A DNA stretch of 58,972 bases from Cyclobacteriaceae bacterium (GCA_026989535.1 JALSJD010000151.1:1-58972); one strand, 5' to 3'. Positions 46,401 to 55,504 are shown, numbered from the stretch's first letter. The notes: generated by a model from the sequence alone, not told the origin. Numbers and translations: made by a program.

Positions 46401-47707
46401 CTACTGTTTTATCTATGAGTACAGATCAGTTGTATGAAAATGAGATTGACCCTGCACTTTTAATCGATGAAGTGGAACAATTGGAGAAGCAGCTGAGTGA
46501 AGGATCCGAATTATTTAGCAATAGCAATGATAAAAATAAAATTGCTTGGCAAAATGTTCAAGATGTATTAAACCGAGACGAAGTAGCCATTGAAATGGTA
46601 AGGTTTAGGTATTTTGACCATATTTTCACAGATTCTATTATTTACATGGGCGTTTATGTTAAAAATGCCAAAACACAAAAAATGCCAGGTATGTTTGTTA
46701 TCAATAACGGAAAAGACTTAGAGGGTAAGTATTTTAAAGTATATAGAAACAGCATTATTTACCGCATTAAAGATAGGTATTCGAATAAGCAGTACTGGAA
46801 ACCTATCATAGATGTAGTTGGAAACACTTCTTCGATTTATTTATCTGCTGATGGTGTTTATAACCAAATTAATTTAGAAGCCATACCAACCTCAGAAGGC
46901 AAGTATGTATTAGATAATTCGAATATCGTTTTGGTAAGCAACACGAAAGACATCTTCTTAAATGAACTAAACAAATCGAAGAATAAGGCATCAAACAGTG
47001 CTTCGATGTTCGGTAACCCCATTTATTATGTAGATGCCTCAAAGCCTAAAAAAGGAGGCATTGGGCAATTACCCGGTACCGAAAAGGAGGTGAATGCACT
47101 TATTCAATTATTAGATAAAAATGGATGGACTACCTCTGAAAACTTAGAATACGAAGCCACAGAGCGTGCTATTAAAGATGTAAAGAGTCCGAAAATATTT
47201 CATGTGGCAACCCATGGTTTTTTTACTCCCGCTCAGCAAGTTGCCCAAAATGCAGCTTCTGGTCAAAAAGAGGCTACCGCTTTAGAAAATCCACTTTTGA
47301 GAACAGGACTACTATTAACCGGAGCAGGCGATTTACTTAATAAAACGGAATATAATTATAATGAAGAAGATGGTATTTTAACGGCTTATGAAGCTATGAA
47401 TATGAATCTTGATAATACCGATTTAGTTGTGCTTAGTGCCTGCGAAACAGGCCTTGGAGAAACCAAAATGGGTGAAGGCGTGTATGGTTTACAACGAGCC
47501 TTTATGGTGGCAGGGGCTAAAACATTAATTATGAGTATGTTTAAAGTAGATGATACAGCTACCCAAAAGCTAATGGTTAATTTTTATCAAAAATGGTTAA
47601 CCACAGGCAATAAACGTCAATCGTTTGTAGAAGCTAAAAAAGAATTACGTAACGAATACGAAGACCCCATTTATTGGGGAGCCTTTATTATGATTGGGCT
47701 GGAATAG
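43469..47707 (+). CDS. Exported TPR-CHAT protein (caspase-like protease fold)
   Basis: A 1412-residue protein with signal peptide about 1-26 (LVLFSAQSIAQ), about 950 residues of TPR-type helices (SLGDYTKALENINSTLSIQ, DLYYQQKNYEKAEEKYNQA) and a C-terminal CHAT domain. The catalytic dyad of the caspase-like fold is intact: His1249 in FHVATHGFF and Cys1325 in VVLSACETGLG. Other CHAT marks are LSADGVYNQINLEAIP and GVYGLQRAFMVAGAKTLIMS. TPR-CHAT proteins in other bacteria include cytoplasmic proteases of defence systems, but this one appears exported. It follows the mutase gene by 88 bp. Substrate unknown. Confidence 0.9.
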   Translation: MKNAYQKPLLLLIAFLVLFSAQSIAQNWDKMLLKINTTYETGDYIKTKKYLVKLKKKTSKKLGKENKYVVEYYLLSARNNLAQGMLSDFSTDIKKALAMSEKVFTANSEDHISYMNRVTSLLILNGEILKAFNLATEAQAKMEGLQASERLEALTKLNLSAAYSGMGFYTKSIAYIDENKDYFLGRAITKESYVDPKTGKLKTKRLPQKEVNQRLDEYAQLLNLRANTYRLMGNFKKADTEFELAGDWIDDNLGKASIRYIENQLQHGNLLSENGANQKVTREYFETALSKLKKDHSEAHYLALQVYESLLKNYLASNDNSKFNNLKSEYERVIKKYFNKKSLVYIRLQTVDYSRKLDKKNPKGIESSCLALLTDLKKIPAIHKQRIELYEYAYRAAILNNSYKNADSYLDKILEQKDGLYGSNAPEYHLTKTEVANFYIDYTDKINEAGEIYTASFEKIVAPQINSGHISYVRIQNHLSKYYELSDDFEKAKASLEDALLATRVKYNTTDIAYGSELVKIADLQIKIGEYKEAKKNIGIAQDILVTLKKDKEQLVEYVLALETNAKLSAMKGDYESAKDDIIRSQKLLSKATNLVGYDNLISTVNLADIYVKYGRISKTREALETVISDYESLFGLESNRLIIPLLSYGNLQLVNGEYTDAEKSTRRALNIAIAQFGENSSRTAFCKKQLAAIYTSLGDYTKALENINSTLSIQKSVYGTEHIEVAKSLSQLALIKFYKNEPPKTIEPIFDESKKIIAAKIGNRTPMYADVVKGLSIIYIEQNRFDDAFNSLSLAESIWKLRIKNKKNLNLASIYSLTGDLYYQQKNYEKAEEKYNQAKKLYEGFFSDKHPDYVQVLSKLSKVYYMQGDKRKAKKTSQEVIYNYNAFIKIYFPALSEREKSEYWNKIKTDFEFFNTIAIEFKDEDPELIEQVYNNALSTKAILLNSSIKIRRSILNGNDEELKKNYMDWLAKKEFLTTVLSMSTDQLYENEIDPALLIDEVEQLEKQLSEGSELFSNSNDKNKIAWQNVQDVLNRDEVAIEMVRFRYFDHIFTDSIIYMGVYVKNAKTQKMPGMFVINNGKDLEGKYFKVYRNSIIYRIKDRYSNKQYWKPIIDVVGNTSSIYLSADGVYNQINLEAIPTSEGKYVLDNSNIVLVSNTKDIFLNELNKSKNKASNSASMFGNPIYYVDASKPKKGGIGQLPGTEKEVNALIQLLDKNGWTTSENLEYEATERAIKDVKSPKIFHVATHGFFTPAQQVAQNAASGQKEATALENPLLRTGLLLTGAGDLLNKTEYNYNEEDGILTAYEAMNMNLDNTDLVVLSACETGLGETKMGEGVYGLQRAFMVAGAKTLIMSMFKVDDTATQKLMVNFYQKWLTTGNKRQSFVEAKKELRNEYEDPIYWGAFIMIGLE

Positions 47708-47788
47708 GTTTTAAAGTTTCTACCCTGTATAATCAGTGCTCGTTATCAAAATAAATGCCCATTGATTGACGGAAATTAACCTAACCTG

Positions 47789-47824
47789 CATCATTCACAA
47801 ACAAATCCACAATTAGGGTATATT
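47789..47824 (+). repeat. Duplicate of the S9 peptidase gene 3' end (36 bp)
   Basis: These 36 bases match 49178-49213, which encode a stretch near the end of the S9 peptidase on the minus strand, with two differences. The block lies on the far side of the ATPase gene. A half copy of the palindrome motif, TGACGGAAATTA, is at 47767-47778. Confidence 0.75.
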
Positions 47825-47828
47825 AAAA

Positions 47829-47864
47829 ATGTAATTTCCGTCATGATCATGACGGAAATTACAT
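47829..47864. repeat. Perfect 36-bp palindrome, left of ATPase gene
   Basis: The left half is ATGTAATTTCCGTCATGA and the right half is its exact reverse complement. It begins 62 bp before the ATPase gene's 47927 start is reached through two direct repeats of a 26-base unit (TGACGGAAATTA...GCGTCA at 47850-47875 and 47882-47907). These repeats could be operator, promoter or recombination sites. Confidence 0.85.
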
Positions 47865-47926
47865 AAATAGCGTCATTAAATTGACGGAAATTATGTATAT
47901 TGCGTCAATTATTAATAAGTATTTTT

Positions 47927-49075
47927 ATGAAACCCATTAATAAATACCTTAAAAGAGCAATTGAGCCAATATTATTAGACCATTTGGTTCCTAATAAAGC
48001 TATTTTACTAATTGGGGCTCGAAGGGTTGGAAAAACGGAACTTATCAAACAAATAGCCACTATGGTTAAGGGTAACCCTATTTTGCTTCATGGGGGCAAC
48101 GATGAAACCCTTGATCTTTTACATGAAAAAACCACAACTAATTACAAACGCCTCCTTGGCAATGAAAAACTACTAATTATAGACGAGGCGCAAGAAGTGC
48201 CTTATATTGGAGCTAAAATTAAGCTAATGCTCGATACCATTGAGGGCATTATGGTAATTGCAACGGGTTCTTCTGCATTTGATTTAACCAATAAATTAGG
48301 CGAACCGCTTGTTGGTAGAAAAGCTACTTTTCACCTTTATCCTTTTGCTCAAATGGAATTTTCTACTATTGAAAACTACCCGCAAACTAAATCAAAATTA
48401 AAAGAAAGACTTGTTTTGGGTACTTACCCAGAACTCGAGCACATACATACACTTAATAAAAAGATAGACTATTTAAAAGAAATAATTAATTCCTATTTAC
48501 TAAAAGATATTTTAGCCTTTGAGGGTATTAAAAATAGAGAGGTGATTTTATCATTATTACGTAAAATTGCTTTTAGAGTAGGTAGTGAAATTTCCATTGA
48601 AGGGCTGGGTAACGAACTTGGCATAAGTAAAAACACCGTTGATAAATACCTTGAGCTGCTTTCTAAGGTATTCGTGATTCATAAAGTTACTGGCTTTAGC
48701 CGCAATTTAGATAACGAAATTACCAAAATGAACAAATGGTATTTTTTTGACAACGGTATTCGTAATGCACTTATATCTAACTTTAATATGCTTGATTTAC
48801 GTGATGATGTGGGGGCATTATGGGAGAATTATTTAATCTCAGAGCGATTAAAATACTTATCATATACTCGTTCGCATGCAAGCCACTATTTCTGGCGTAC
48901 GCACCGTAAACAAGAAATTGATTGGGTAGAAGAAAAGGATGGACAATTGTTTGCTTATGAAATTAAATGGAGAACCAATAAAACACCTTTAGCTCCTAGT
49001 GCTTGGGTGAAGGCTTACCCTAAAGCTAGCTTTCAGGTAATTACTCCTGATAATTATATGGATTTTATTACTTGA
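47927..49075 (+). CDS. AAA_14/DUF4143-type ATPase with C-terminal nuclease-like domain
   Basis: A 382-residue protein starting at ATG 47927; a TTG at 47900 would lie inside the repeat. Seen: Walker A LIGARRVGKTEL (about 27-38), Walker B LLIIDEAQEVP, sensor VIATGSSAFDL, then a winged-helix part (LGNELGISKNTVDKYLELLS). The C-terminal DUF4143-type domain carries EIDWVEEKDGQLFAYEIKW, which fits an E/D-x(n)-E-x-K nuclease core. Such ATPases are widespread and patchily distributed in bacteria, function unclear. It is flanked on both sides by near-identical 36-bp palindromes and duplicated DNA, so it looks inserted. Confidence 0.88.
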   Translation: MKPINKYLKRAIEPILLDHLVPNKAILLIGARRVGKTELIKQIATMVKGNPILLHGGNDETLDLLHEKTTTNYKRLLGNEKLLIIDEAQEVPYIGAKIKLMLDTIEGIMVIATGSSAFDLTNKLGEPLVGRKATFHLYPFAQMEFSTIENYPQTKSKLKERLVLGTYPELEHIHTLNKKIDYLKEIINSYLLKDILAFEGIKNREVILSLLRKIAFRVGSEISIEGLGNELGISKNTVDKYLELLSKVFVIHKVTGFSRNLDNEITKMNKWYFFDNGIRNALISNFNMLDLRDDVGALWENYLISERLKYLSYTRSHASHYFWRTHRKQEIDWVEEKDGQLFAYEIKWRTNKTPLAPSAWVKAYPKASFQVITPDNYMDFIT

Positions 49076-49094
49076 CTGGTACGTTGCTTTAAAA

Positions 49095-49130
49095 ATGTAA
49101 TTTCCGTCATGATGGTGACGGAAATTACAT
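49095..49130. repeat. 36-bp palindrome, right of ATPase gene
   Basis: The same sequence as the left palindrome except for two central bases (ATGATGGTGAC instead of ATGATCATGAC), leaving 15-bp perfect arms. It overlaps a third copy of the 26-base unit at 49116-49141. The distance between the two palindromes is 1266 bp, start to start. Confidence 0.85.
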
Positions 49131-49148
49131 GAATAGCGTCAGTTATAT

Positions 49149-52100
49149 CTAATTCTTAGCTGCCAAATTCTCTTTCTCATCATTCACAAACAAAGCCACA
49201 ATTAGGGCATATTGCTTGGCTAGGTTACGGATGTAATCGAACCTGCCAGCTTGCCCTCCGTGCCCAGAATGCAATCGGGTGAGAAGTAGAATCTCGTTAT
49301 CATTAGTTTTTGTAGCTCTTAGCTTGGCTACCATTTTAGCAGGCTCCCAATACCCTACTTGCTGGTCGCTTAGGCCAGTAGTAAATAGCAAAGTGGGGTA
49401 CTCTTGCGCAGTAACATTATCGTAAGGCGAGTAGGATTTTATATATTTAAACTGTTTTTTAATGTTGGGGTTTCCCCATTCCTCGTATTCCCCAGTGGTA
49501 AGAGGTAGCTTATCATCAAGCATCGTGTTTATTACATCTACAAAAGGCACATCTAACACAATAAGCTTGTATAAATCGGGTGCCATATTGGCCACAGCCC
49601 CCATCAGCAAGCCACCCGCACTTGCCCCTTCAGCTACAATATTCCCTTTAAGGGCATATTCTTCCTCAATTAAATAGTGGGTGCAATCGATAAAATCATA
49701 AAATGTGTTTTTCTTATTTAACAATTTGCCGTCTTCGTACCAGTAATACCCCTTATCGGATCCTCCTCGTATATGTGGAATGGCTACTGTAAAGCCTCTT
49801 TCGAGCAATGGGTAAAAGTTGAGATTAAAACCAACAGACATAGAAGAGCCGTAAGAACCATAACTGGTTATATATACTTTTCGTTTAGGGAGATCCAATT
49901 TTTTTCTAAAATATTTTTTATAGATAATTGTCATTGGAATCTCTTCGCCATCGCGAGCTTTTACCATTACACGGGCCACTTTTAGCCCCCAGGAGCTAAC
50001 AGGATAGGGTAATTTTTGCTTTTTAAGCACTGTTTTTTCCTCTTTGGGTATATTATAAGAATAGGTTGTAAGCGGTGTTTTAGCCGTGCTATAGTTTATG
50101 CGAATGGAATCAATATCATATGCTCGAGAAATAGAAGCATTTACATGGTGTATTTCTTTTTTAAACTTTACCGTATGCTTTTTACCTGTTGCCCTTTCAA
50201 TCATCCGAATCCTATTTTGGGCATTATCTTTATCGGTAACCACATAGTATTTTTTTAATATATCAAACCCTACAAGCATATGATCTTTGTCTTCGGGTAA
50301 TATTACTTTCCAATTCGATTTGTTAATATTGCTGGTATCTACCGAAACCACCTTGTAGTTTTTGGCATTTTCGTTGGTTGTAAAATAAAATCGATCATCT
50401 ACCTGATAAGTGGAATACATAATTCCCTGCGTGCGAGGATAAATAATTTTTAAGTTTGGAGTTTCTTCATCAATTCTAAAATAATAAGTTTCTGAAGTAG
50501 TAGAGCTTGAAGTTGAAAGGAAGACAATATCCCGGGTTTTATTTTTAGAAACATAGATGTCAAATTTAGGGTCATTCTCTACATACAACACTTTATCTTC
50601 TTTTTGAGGTGTATTTAAAATATGAATTTTAACCATATACGACCGGTTTGTTTTCTTTTCCTGCACCGTATAAAGAACAGATTTATTATCAATCCATACA
50701 AAATCTGACCCGTTCATAATCGAGTCTTGCAGTATTTTGCCCGATGTTAAGTTTTTAAATTTTAAAGTAACCTTACTGCTACCTGTGGTATTTTCGAAAA
50801 ATGCGATTAAATTATCGTTAGGACTGGGAGTAGGGAAACCAGCAGAATAATAATCGTATTTTTTTGCCAGTGCTCTGGTGTCAAGTAGAATTTCTCGGTT
50901 GGTGCTGTCTAAATTTGTTCTAAAATAAACAGGGTATTCTTCTTCAAATCCATATTCGGTATAATATTTATATCCTCTAATTTGTGTGGGTAAAGAGGTG
51001 TATTCTTTCTCTATATGGCTTAGCATTTCTCTATATAAAATCCGCTCTTGTTTTCGTAAAGGGATAAAGTAATTTTTTGCATACTTATTTTCGGCATCTA
51101 TGTACTCCATTACTTCATTATTATAGAGAGGGGCACTAGTATCTTTAAGCCAGGCATAATTATCGGTATAGGTTTTACCGTGGATGGAGTAATTATGCGG
51201 AATAGTTTTTGCAACAGGAGGCCTTAGAGTAGTATCTTTTCTATGCTTATCTTCAAATTGTTTTTCTAATGGTTTTTTTAATTCCATTTCTGCCCTTACT
51301 TCTTTTGAGATTTTAAATTGAGGATGTTCTTTCATATAACTTACCCAAAATTCATTATTGTAGGCAAGTGGAAGGTCGTATAATTGATTAAAATCTGAGT
51401 TAATAAAAAGGCTATCTTTAGGAAAAGGTTTTACTCGTTTAGGGAGATTGTTTTCGATAAATAACTCTGCTACTGCTGAATACGGAGTAGTTTCGTTTTC
51501 AATGGTATCTTTAAAGATAAACTCATCCTCCATTCGTACATAAGCTAAGCTGTACTTGTTATTAAATTTTTTGTACTCCAAGTTAATTTTATAATCAAAG
51601 TGTTTAAGTGCCATCACCTTGTATGTGCAGATGTACTTTTTTAAATAAAGAGGAACGCTTACCGTAATTTTTCTTACAGCATAATCATCCTGATTTATGA
51701 AAATATCACCTTCAAGAAAATACTTCATATTCTTCCATAATTTTAATGGAGTCTTTTTATCAGCTACTTTCTCAATTTCTTCTTTTTTAAATTTCGATTT
51801 AAAATGCAGTACATACTCCCACTCATTTTTGTCGTTTTCCTTTTCAGTTACTGTGTAAATAAATTTATCCTTTTTTTTAAACCACATAAATTCTTCTAAA
51901 TATTTAATCCGGTCTCTTCCTATAAGGTTTAGCGGTCCGCCTTCAATATTTGCATTCATTCGCTCCCGGGTAAGGTTATCGCTCGATCTGGAATCAACAA
52001 CTTTTGCTTCTTCTTTTTTTAAGGTACTTCTAAAAAAATGAAGCCGATGAAGCCTGTTGCCTGCATAATAAGACGAATAACCCGTAGTTAATATATTATA

Positions 52101-52640
52101 TCCTCCATTATCAAATTCTTTCCATTTATGATGTTGTCCATCGTAAGGAAGCAAGTTTAATTGTACCACAGCATCGGAATACTTAATATACACCCCATTT
52201 TCTTTTAATAATTCGCGGTAATACCCGTTGGCCAATACAGTGTCTTGCTCATAATTATTGGGTATATTTTTAATCACTTTTCGAAGCAAAGCTTTGGGGC
52301 TAATCATTTTTTCGGGCTCAATCACCACTACATCTAAAATTTTAGTGTCTGGTTTCAGCTTTATTGCCACAGGTGAGGCTAATTTATTAGCGCTTATTTC
52401 TTGCGTTACATACCCAACGTAGGAAAATACAAGCAATTCATTTTGTAAGGTTTTGGGTACTGTTAGCCTAAAATAACCATCGCTGTTGGTTACGGTGCCT
52501 AGTGCTTTGCCTTTAATTTGCACATAGGCATAAGGTAGCAATGTGCCTGATTTGGCATCGGTAATGGTTCCTTTAAGTGTTAAATTTTGAGCATAGCAAA
52601 GCCAGGGTGATAATAGAATTCCAATAAGAAGTTTTTTCAT
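49149..52640 (-). CDS. S9 prolyl-oligopeptidase-type peptidase fused to an N-terminal carboxypeptidase-regulatory-like module
   Basis: A 1163-residue exported protein (signal about 1-17, PWLCYAQ). Residues about 20-97 are a carboxypeptidase-regulatory-like domain (LKGTITDAKSGTLLPYAYVQ), then about 330 residues as in Bacteroidota surface proteins of unknown function (ISPKALLRKVIKNIPNNYEQ). From about 470 the chain is an oligopeptidase B-like S9A enzyme with propeller (YSIHGKTYTDNYAWLKD) and catalytic domain. Ser1007 is in GASAGG, Asp in GLSDQQVGYW and His in LHSGHGG, all intact. It cleaves short peptides, probably after basic residues. The fusion is unusual. Part of its 3' coding end is duplicated beyond the ATPase gene. 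Confidence 0.88.
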   Translation of the reverse strand: MKKLLIGILLSPWLCYAQNLTLKGTITDAKSGTLLPYAYVQIKGKALGTVTNSDGYFRLTVPKTLQNELLVFSYVGYVTQEISANKLASPVAIKLKPDTKILDVVVIEPEKMISPKALLRKVIKNIPNNYEQDTVLANGYYRELLKENGVYIKYSDAVVQLNLLPYDGQHHKWKEFDNGGYNILTTGYSSYYAGNRLHRLHFFRSTLKKEEAKVVDSRSSDNLTRERMNANIEGGPLNLIGRDRIKYLEEFMWFKKKDKFIYTVTEKENDKNEWEYVLHFKSKFKKEEIEKVADKKTPLKLWKNMKYFLEGDIFINQDDYAVRKITVSVPLYLKKYICTYKVMALKHFDYKINLEYKKFNNKYSLAYVRMEDEFIFKDTIENETTPYSAVAELFIENNLPKRVKPFPKDSLFINSDFNQLYDLPLAYNNEFWVSYMKEHPQFKISKEVRAEMELKKPLEKQFEDKHRKDTTLRPPVAKTIPHNYSIHGKTYTDNYAWLKDTSAPLYNNEVMEYIDAENKYAKNYFIPLRKQERILYREMLSHIEKEYTSLPTQIRGYKYYTEYGFEEEYPVYFRTNLDSTNREILLDTRALAKKYDYYSAGFPTPSPNDNLIAFFENTTGSSKVTLKFKNLTSGKILQDSIMNGSDFVWIDNKSVLYTVQEKKTNRSYMVKIHILNTPQKEDKVLYVENDPKFDIYVSKNKTRDIVFLSTSSSTTSETYYFRIDEETPNLKIIYPRTQGIMYSTYQVDDRFYFTTNENAKNYKVVSVDTSNINKSNWKVILPEDKDHMLVGFDILKKYYVVTDKDNAQNRIRMIERATGKKHTVKFKKEIHHVNASISRAYDIDSIRINYSTAKTPLTTYSYNIPKEEKTVLKKQKLPYPVSSWGLKVARVMVKARDGEEIPMTIIYKKYFRKKLDLPKRKVYITSYGSYGSSMSVGFNLNFYPLLERGFTVAIPHIRGGSDKGYYWYEDGKLLNKKNTFYDFIDCTHYLIEEEYALKGNIVAEGASAGGLLMGAVANMAPDLYKLIVLDVPFVDVINTMLDDKLPLTTGEYEEWGNPNIKKQFKYIKSYSPYDNVTAQEYPTLLFTTGLSDQQVGYWEPAKMVAKLRATKTNDNEILLLTRLHSGHGGQAGRFDYIRNLAKQYALIVALFVNDEKENLAAKN

Positions 52641-52789
52641 GTAGATGGCTCTTGTTTATATTTTTTGCAGTTGAACACAAGTTGTTACATTCAACGCTAA
52701 AAGTCAATGTATATTCTTTAAATAACCTAATTATTGAGTTGAATGGCATTTATAAGCGACCAATTTCATCTTTAAAATTTTAACTTTTT

Positions 52790-52823
52790 AAAGTGTTGAC
52801 TAAACAACACTTTGCTATTTTTG
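52790..52823 (+). promoter_or_regulatory. valS promoter with overlapping inverted repeat
   Basis: TTG (52796-52798), 17 bases, then TATTTTTG (52816-52823): a complete Bacteroidota promoter 28 bp before the ATG. A perfect 9-bp inverted repeat (AAAGTGTTG 52790-52798, CAACACTTT 52805-52813) covers the upstream box and spacer, so a bound repressor or activator is possible. Confidence 0.6.
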
Positions 52824-52851
52824 CACTTGCGTTAAGATTAAGCATTATAAA

Positions 52852-55473
52852 ATGACACTGTCAACCAAATACAACCCCAGAGAAGTAGAAGATAAATGGT
52901 ATAAAGACTGGATGGACAAAGGCTATTTTAAGAGTAGCCCCAATCCTGATAAAGAGGCTTATACCATTGTGATACCCCCACCCAATGTTACGGGTGTGCT
53001 GCATATGGGGCATATGCTTAATAATACCTTGCAAGATGTGCTTATTCGCAAGGCCAGAATGCAAGGCAAAGAAGCACTCTGGGTACCCGGTACCGACCAC
53101 GCCTCCATTGCCACCGAAGCCAAAGTGGTGGCTATGCTAAAAGCCCAAGGCATTGATAAAAAAGATATTACCCGAGAAGAGTTTTTAGACCACGCCATGG
53201 AGTGGAAAGAAAAATATGGGGGTATTATTTTGGAGCAGCTTAAAAAATTGGGGGCTTCGTGCGATTGGGACAGAACCAAGTTTACCATGGACGAAGACCT
53301 GTCTAAATCGGTGATTAAGGTATTTGTTGATTTATATAAAAAAGGCTACATCTACCGGGGCATACGAATGGTAAACTGGGATCCTCAGAGCCAAACGGCC
53401 TTGGCCGATGATGAGGTAATTCATAAAGAAGTAAATTCTAAATTATACCACGTTCAGTATAAAATTAAAGGAGAGGATGGGTATGTAACCATCGCTACTA
53501 CACGGCCAGAAACCATTTTGGGCGATACAGCCGTTTGCGTAAACCCAAATGATGAGCGATACCAACATTTAAAAGGCAAGCAGGTAGTTGTGCCTTTGGT
53601 AAACCGTGAAGTACCTATTATTCAGGATGAATACGTGGCTATGGATTTTGGCACAGGCTGTTTAAAAGTTACACCTGCCCACGATATTAATGATTATGAA
53701 TTGGGGATGAAGCACAACCTTAAATCGATTGACATTTTTAATGATGATGGAACGGTAAGCGAAAAGGGAGAACTTTTTATTGGCGAAGATCGATTTGTGG
53801 TTCGCAGCAAAATGGCCAAGCAATTAAAAGCAGAAGGTCATTTGGTAAAAGTGGAGGAATACGTAAATAATGTGGGTTTTTCAGAACGTACCGATGCCGT
53901 GGTAGAGCCTAAGCTTTCTACCCAGTGGTTTGTTAAAATGGAAGAGCTAACCAAGCCTGCTTATAAAGCAGTAATGGAAGATGAAGTGCAGTTAGTGCCG
54001 CCAAAGTTTAAAAATATGTACCGCCATTGGATGGAGAATGTGCGCGACTGGTGCATATCTCGTCAGTTGTGGTGGGGGCATCAAATACCGGCTTGGTACT
54101 TACCAACAGGCGAAATTGTAGTGGGCGAAACCGAAGTTGAAGCATTGGTAGAAGCCCAAAAGATAAATGCAACTATTACGTTGTCAGACTTAACTCGTGA
54201 CGAAGATGTGCTTGATACTTGGTTCTCCTCTGGCCTTTGGCCCATATCGGTTTTTGATGGAATCAATAACCCCGATAACGAAGATATTAAGTATTATTAC
54301 CCCACCAATGATTTAGTAACAGCCCCCGAAATTCTGTTCTTTTGGGTAGCACGTATGATAATGTTCGGCTATGAGTACCGAGGAGAGAAACCGTTTAATA
54401 ATGTATATCTAACTGGTATTGTGCGTGATAAGCAAGGGCGTAAAATGTCTAAATCGTTGGGCAACTCACCCGACCCTATTAAGTTAATGGAACAATATGG
54501 GGCTGATGGAGTGCGCACAGGCATGTTGTTTAGCTCTCCTGCTGGCAACGATTTACCTTTTGATGAAAAGCTTTGTGAGCAAGGACGCAACTTTTCCAAT
54601 AAAATTTGGAATGCCTACCGTTTGCTTAATGGATGGGAAGTTGATGCTAGTTTGGATGGTGCACAAAATAAAATAGCCATTGATTGGTTCGAATCGAAAT
54701 ATAATGCGGCCTTAACAGAAATTGAAGATCACTTTACTAAATTCCGAATTTCGGATGCATTAATGACCACCTATAAATTGGTGTGGGGCGATTTTTGCAG
54801 TTGGTATTTAGAAATGATTAAACCTGAATATGGAAAGCCCATAGATTGGGATACCTATATTGCTACTACTGCTTTTTTAGAAAATGTATTAAAAATCCTC
54901 CATCCTTTTATGCCGTTTATTTCCGAAGAAATATGGCATTTATTAGTAGATAGAAAAGAAGACGAATCTATTATGGTAGCTGATTGGCCAACTAGTGGAC
55001 CAACAAACCAGGCCTTATTAGAAAAAGCTGATTTTGCGTTTGAAGTTACTTCTCAAATAAGAAACCTGCGCAACTCAAAAGGAATTTCACCTAAAGAAAC
55101 ATTTAAACTCTTGTACAAAGCTGATAACGGCTTAGCCTTTGCCGGTTTTGAAAGGATGGTTAGTAAATTGGCTAATCTTAGCGAGCTATCTGCCATTAAC
55201 ACCAACCCTGAAACGGCCTTTAGTTTTGTAATTAAAGGCGATGAGTACTTTGTGCCTGTAAAAGGTGGGGTTGATGTGGAGAAAGAAAGAGAATCTCTCC
55301 AAAAAGAACTAGACTATTCCAAAGGATTTATCATTTCTGTAAACAAAAAGCTAGGCAACGAGCGCTTTGTAAATAATGCACCTGAGCAAGTAATAGCTAA
55401 TGAGCGTAAAAAACTAGCCGATGCGGAGGCCAAAGTGAAGGCATTAGAGGAGCAGTTAGCTACCATATGTTAG
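52852..55473 (+). CDS. valS: Valyl-tRNA synthetase
   Basis: An 873-residue class I aminoacyl-tRNA synthetase that charges tRNA-Val and edits threonine. Seen: the HIGH motif as [12 protein letters not shown] (about 46), the editing domain ([20 protein letters not shown]), [12 protein letters not shown], the anticodon-binding domain, and the ValRS-specific C-terminal coiled coil ([20 protein letters not shown]). Length is as usual. It has its own promoter. The TAG stop is immediately followed by CCTCTATTAAT, the dispersed repeat end. Confidence 0.98.
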   Translation: MTLSTKYNPREVEDKWYKDWMDKGYFKSSPNPDKEAYTIVIPPPNVTGVLHMGHMLNNTLQDVLIRKARMQGKEALWVPGTDHASIATEAKVVAMLKAQGIDKKDITREEFLDHAMEWKEKYGGIILEQLKKLGASCDWDRTKFTMDEDLSKSVIKVFVDLYKKGYIYRGIRMVNWDPQSQTALADDEVIHKEVNSKLYHVQYKIKGEDGYVTIATTRPETILGDTAVCVNPNDERYQHLKGKQVVVPLVNREVPIIQDEYVAMDFGTGCLKVTPAHDINDYELGMKHNLKSIDIFNDDGTVSEKGELFIGEDRFVVRSKMAKQLKAEGHLVKVEEYVNNVGFSERTDAVVEPKLSTQWFVKMEELTKPAYKAVMEDEVQLVPPKFKNMYRHWMENVRDWCISRQLWWGHQIPAWYLPTGEIVVGETEVEALVEAQKINATITLSDLTRDEDVLDTWFSSGLWPISVFDGINNPDNEDIKYYYPTNDLVTAPEILFFWVARMIMFGYEYRGEKPFNNVYLTGIVRDKQGRKMSKSLGNSPDPIKLMEQYGADGVRTGMLFSSPAGNDLPFDEKLCEQGRNFSNKIWNAYRLLNGWEVDASLDGAQNKIAIDWFESKYNAALTEIEDHFTKFRISDALMTTYKLVWGDFCSWYLEMIKPEYGKPIDWDTYIATTAFLENVLKILHPFMPFISEEIWHLLVDRKEDESIMVADWPTSGPTNQALLEKADFAFEVTSQIRNLRNSKGISPKETFKLLYKADNGLAFAGFERMVSKLANLSELSAINTNPETAFSFVIKGDEYFVPVKGGVDVEKERESLQKELDYSKGFIISVNKKLGNERFVNNAPEQVIANERKKLADAEAKVKALEEQLATIC

Positions 55474-55487
55474 CCTCTATTAATAGG
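55471..55487 (+). repeat. Repeat end at the valS stop codon
   Basis: TAGCCTCTATTAATAGG matches the family TAAGGnnACCTCTATTAATT with a shorter start. The first three bases are the valS TAG stop. Confidence 0.5.
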
Positions 55488-55504
55488 CATACCTCAATTC
55501 TTTT

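Noticed and set aside
47850-49141. Small CRISPR-like array from the 26-base repeats
   Set aside because: There are only three copies, two of them 32 bp apart start to start and the third beyond a 1.1-kb gene; no regular spacers or cas genes.
52641-52851. T-box riboswitch before valS
   Set aside because: The leader is only about 20-30 bases after the predicted promoter, with no specifier or antiterminator structure.
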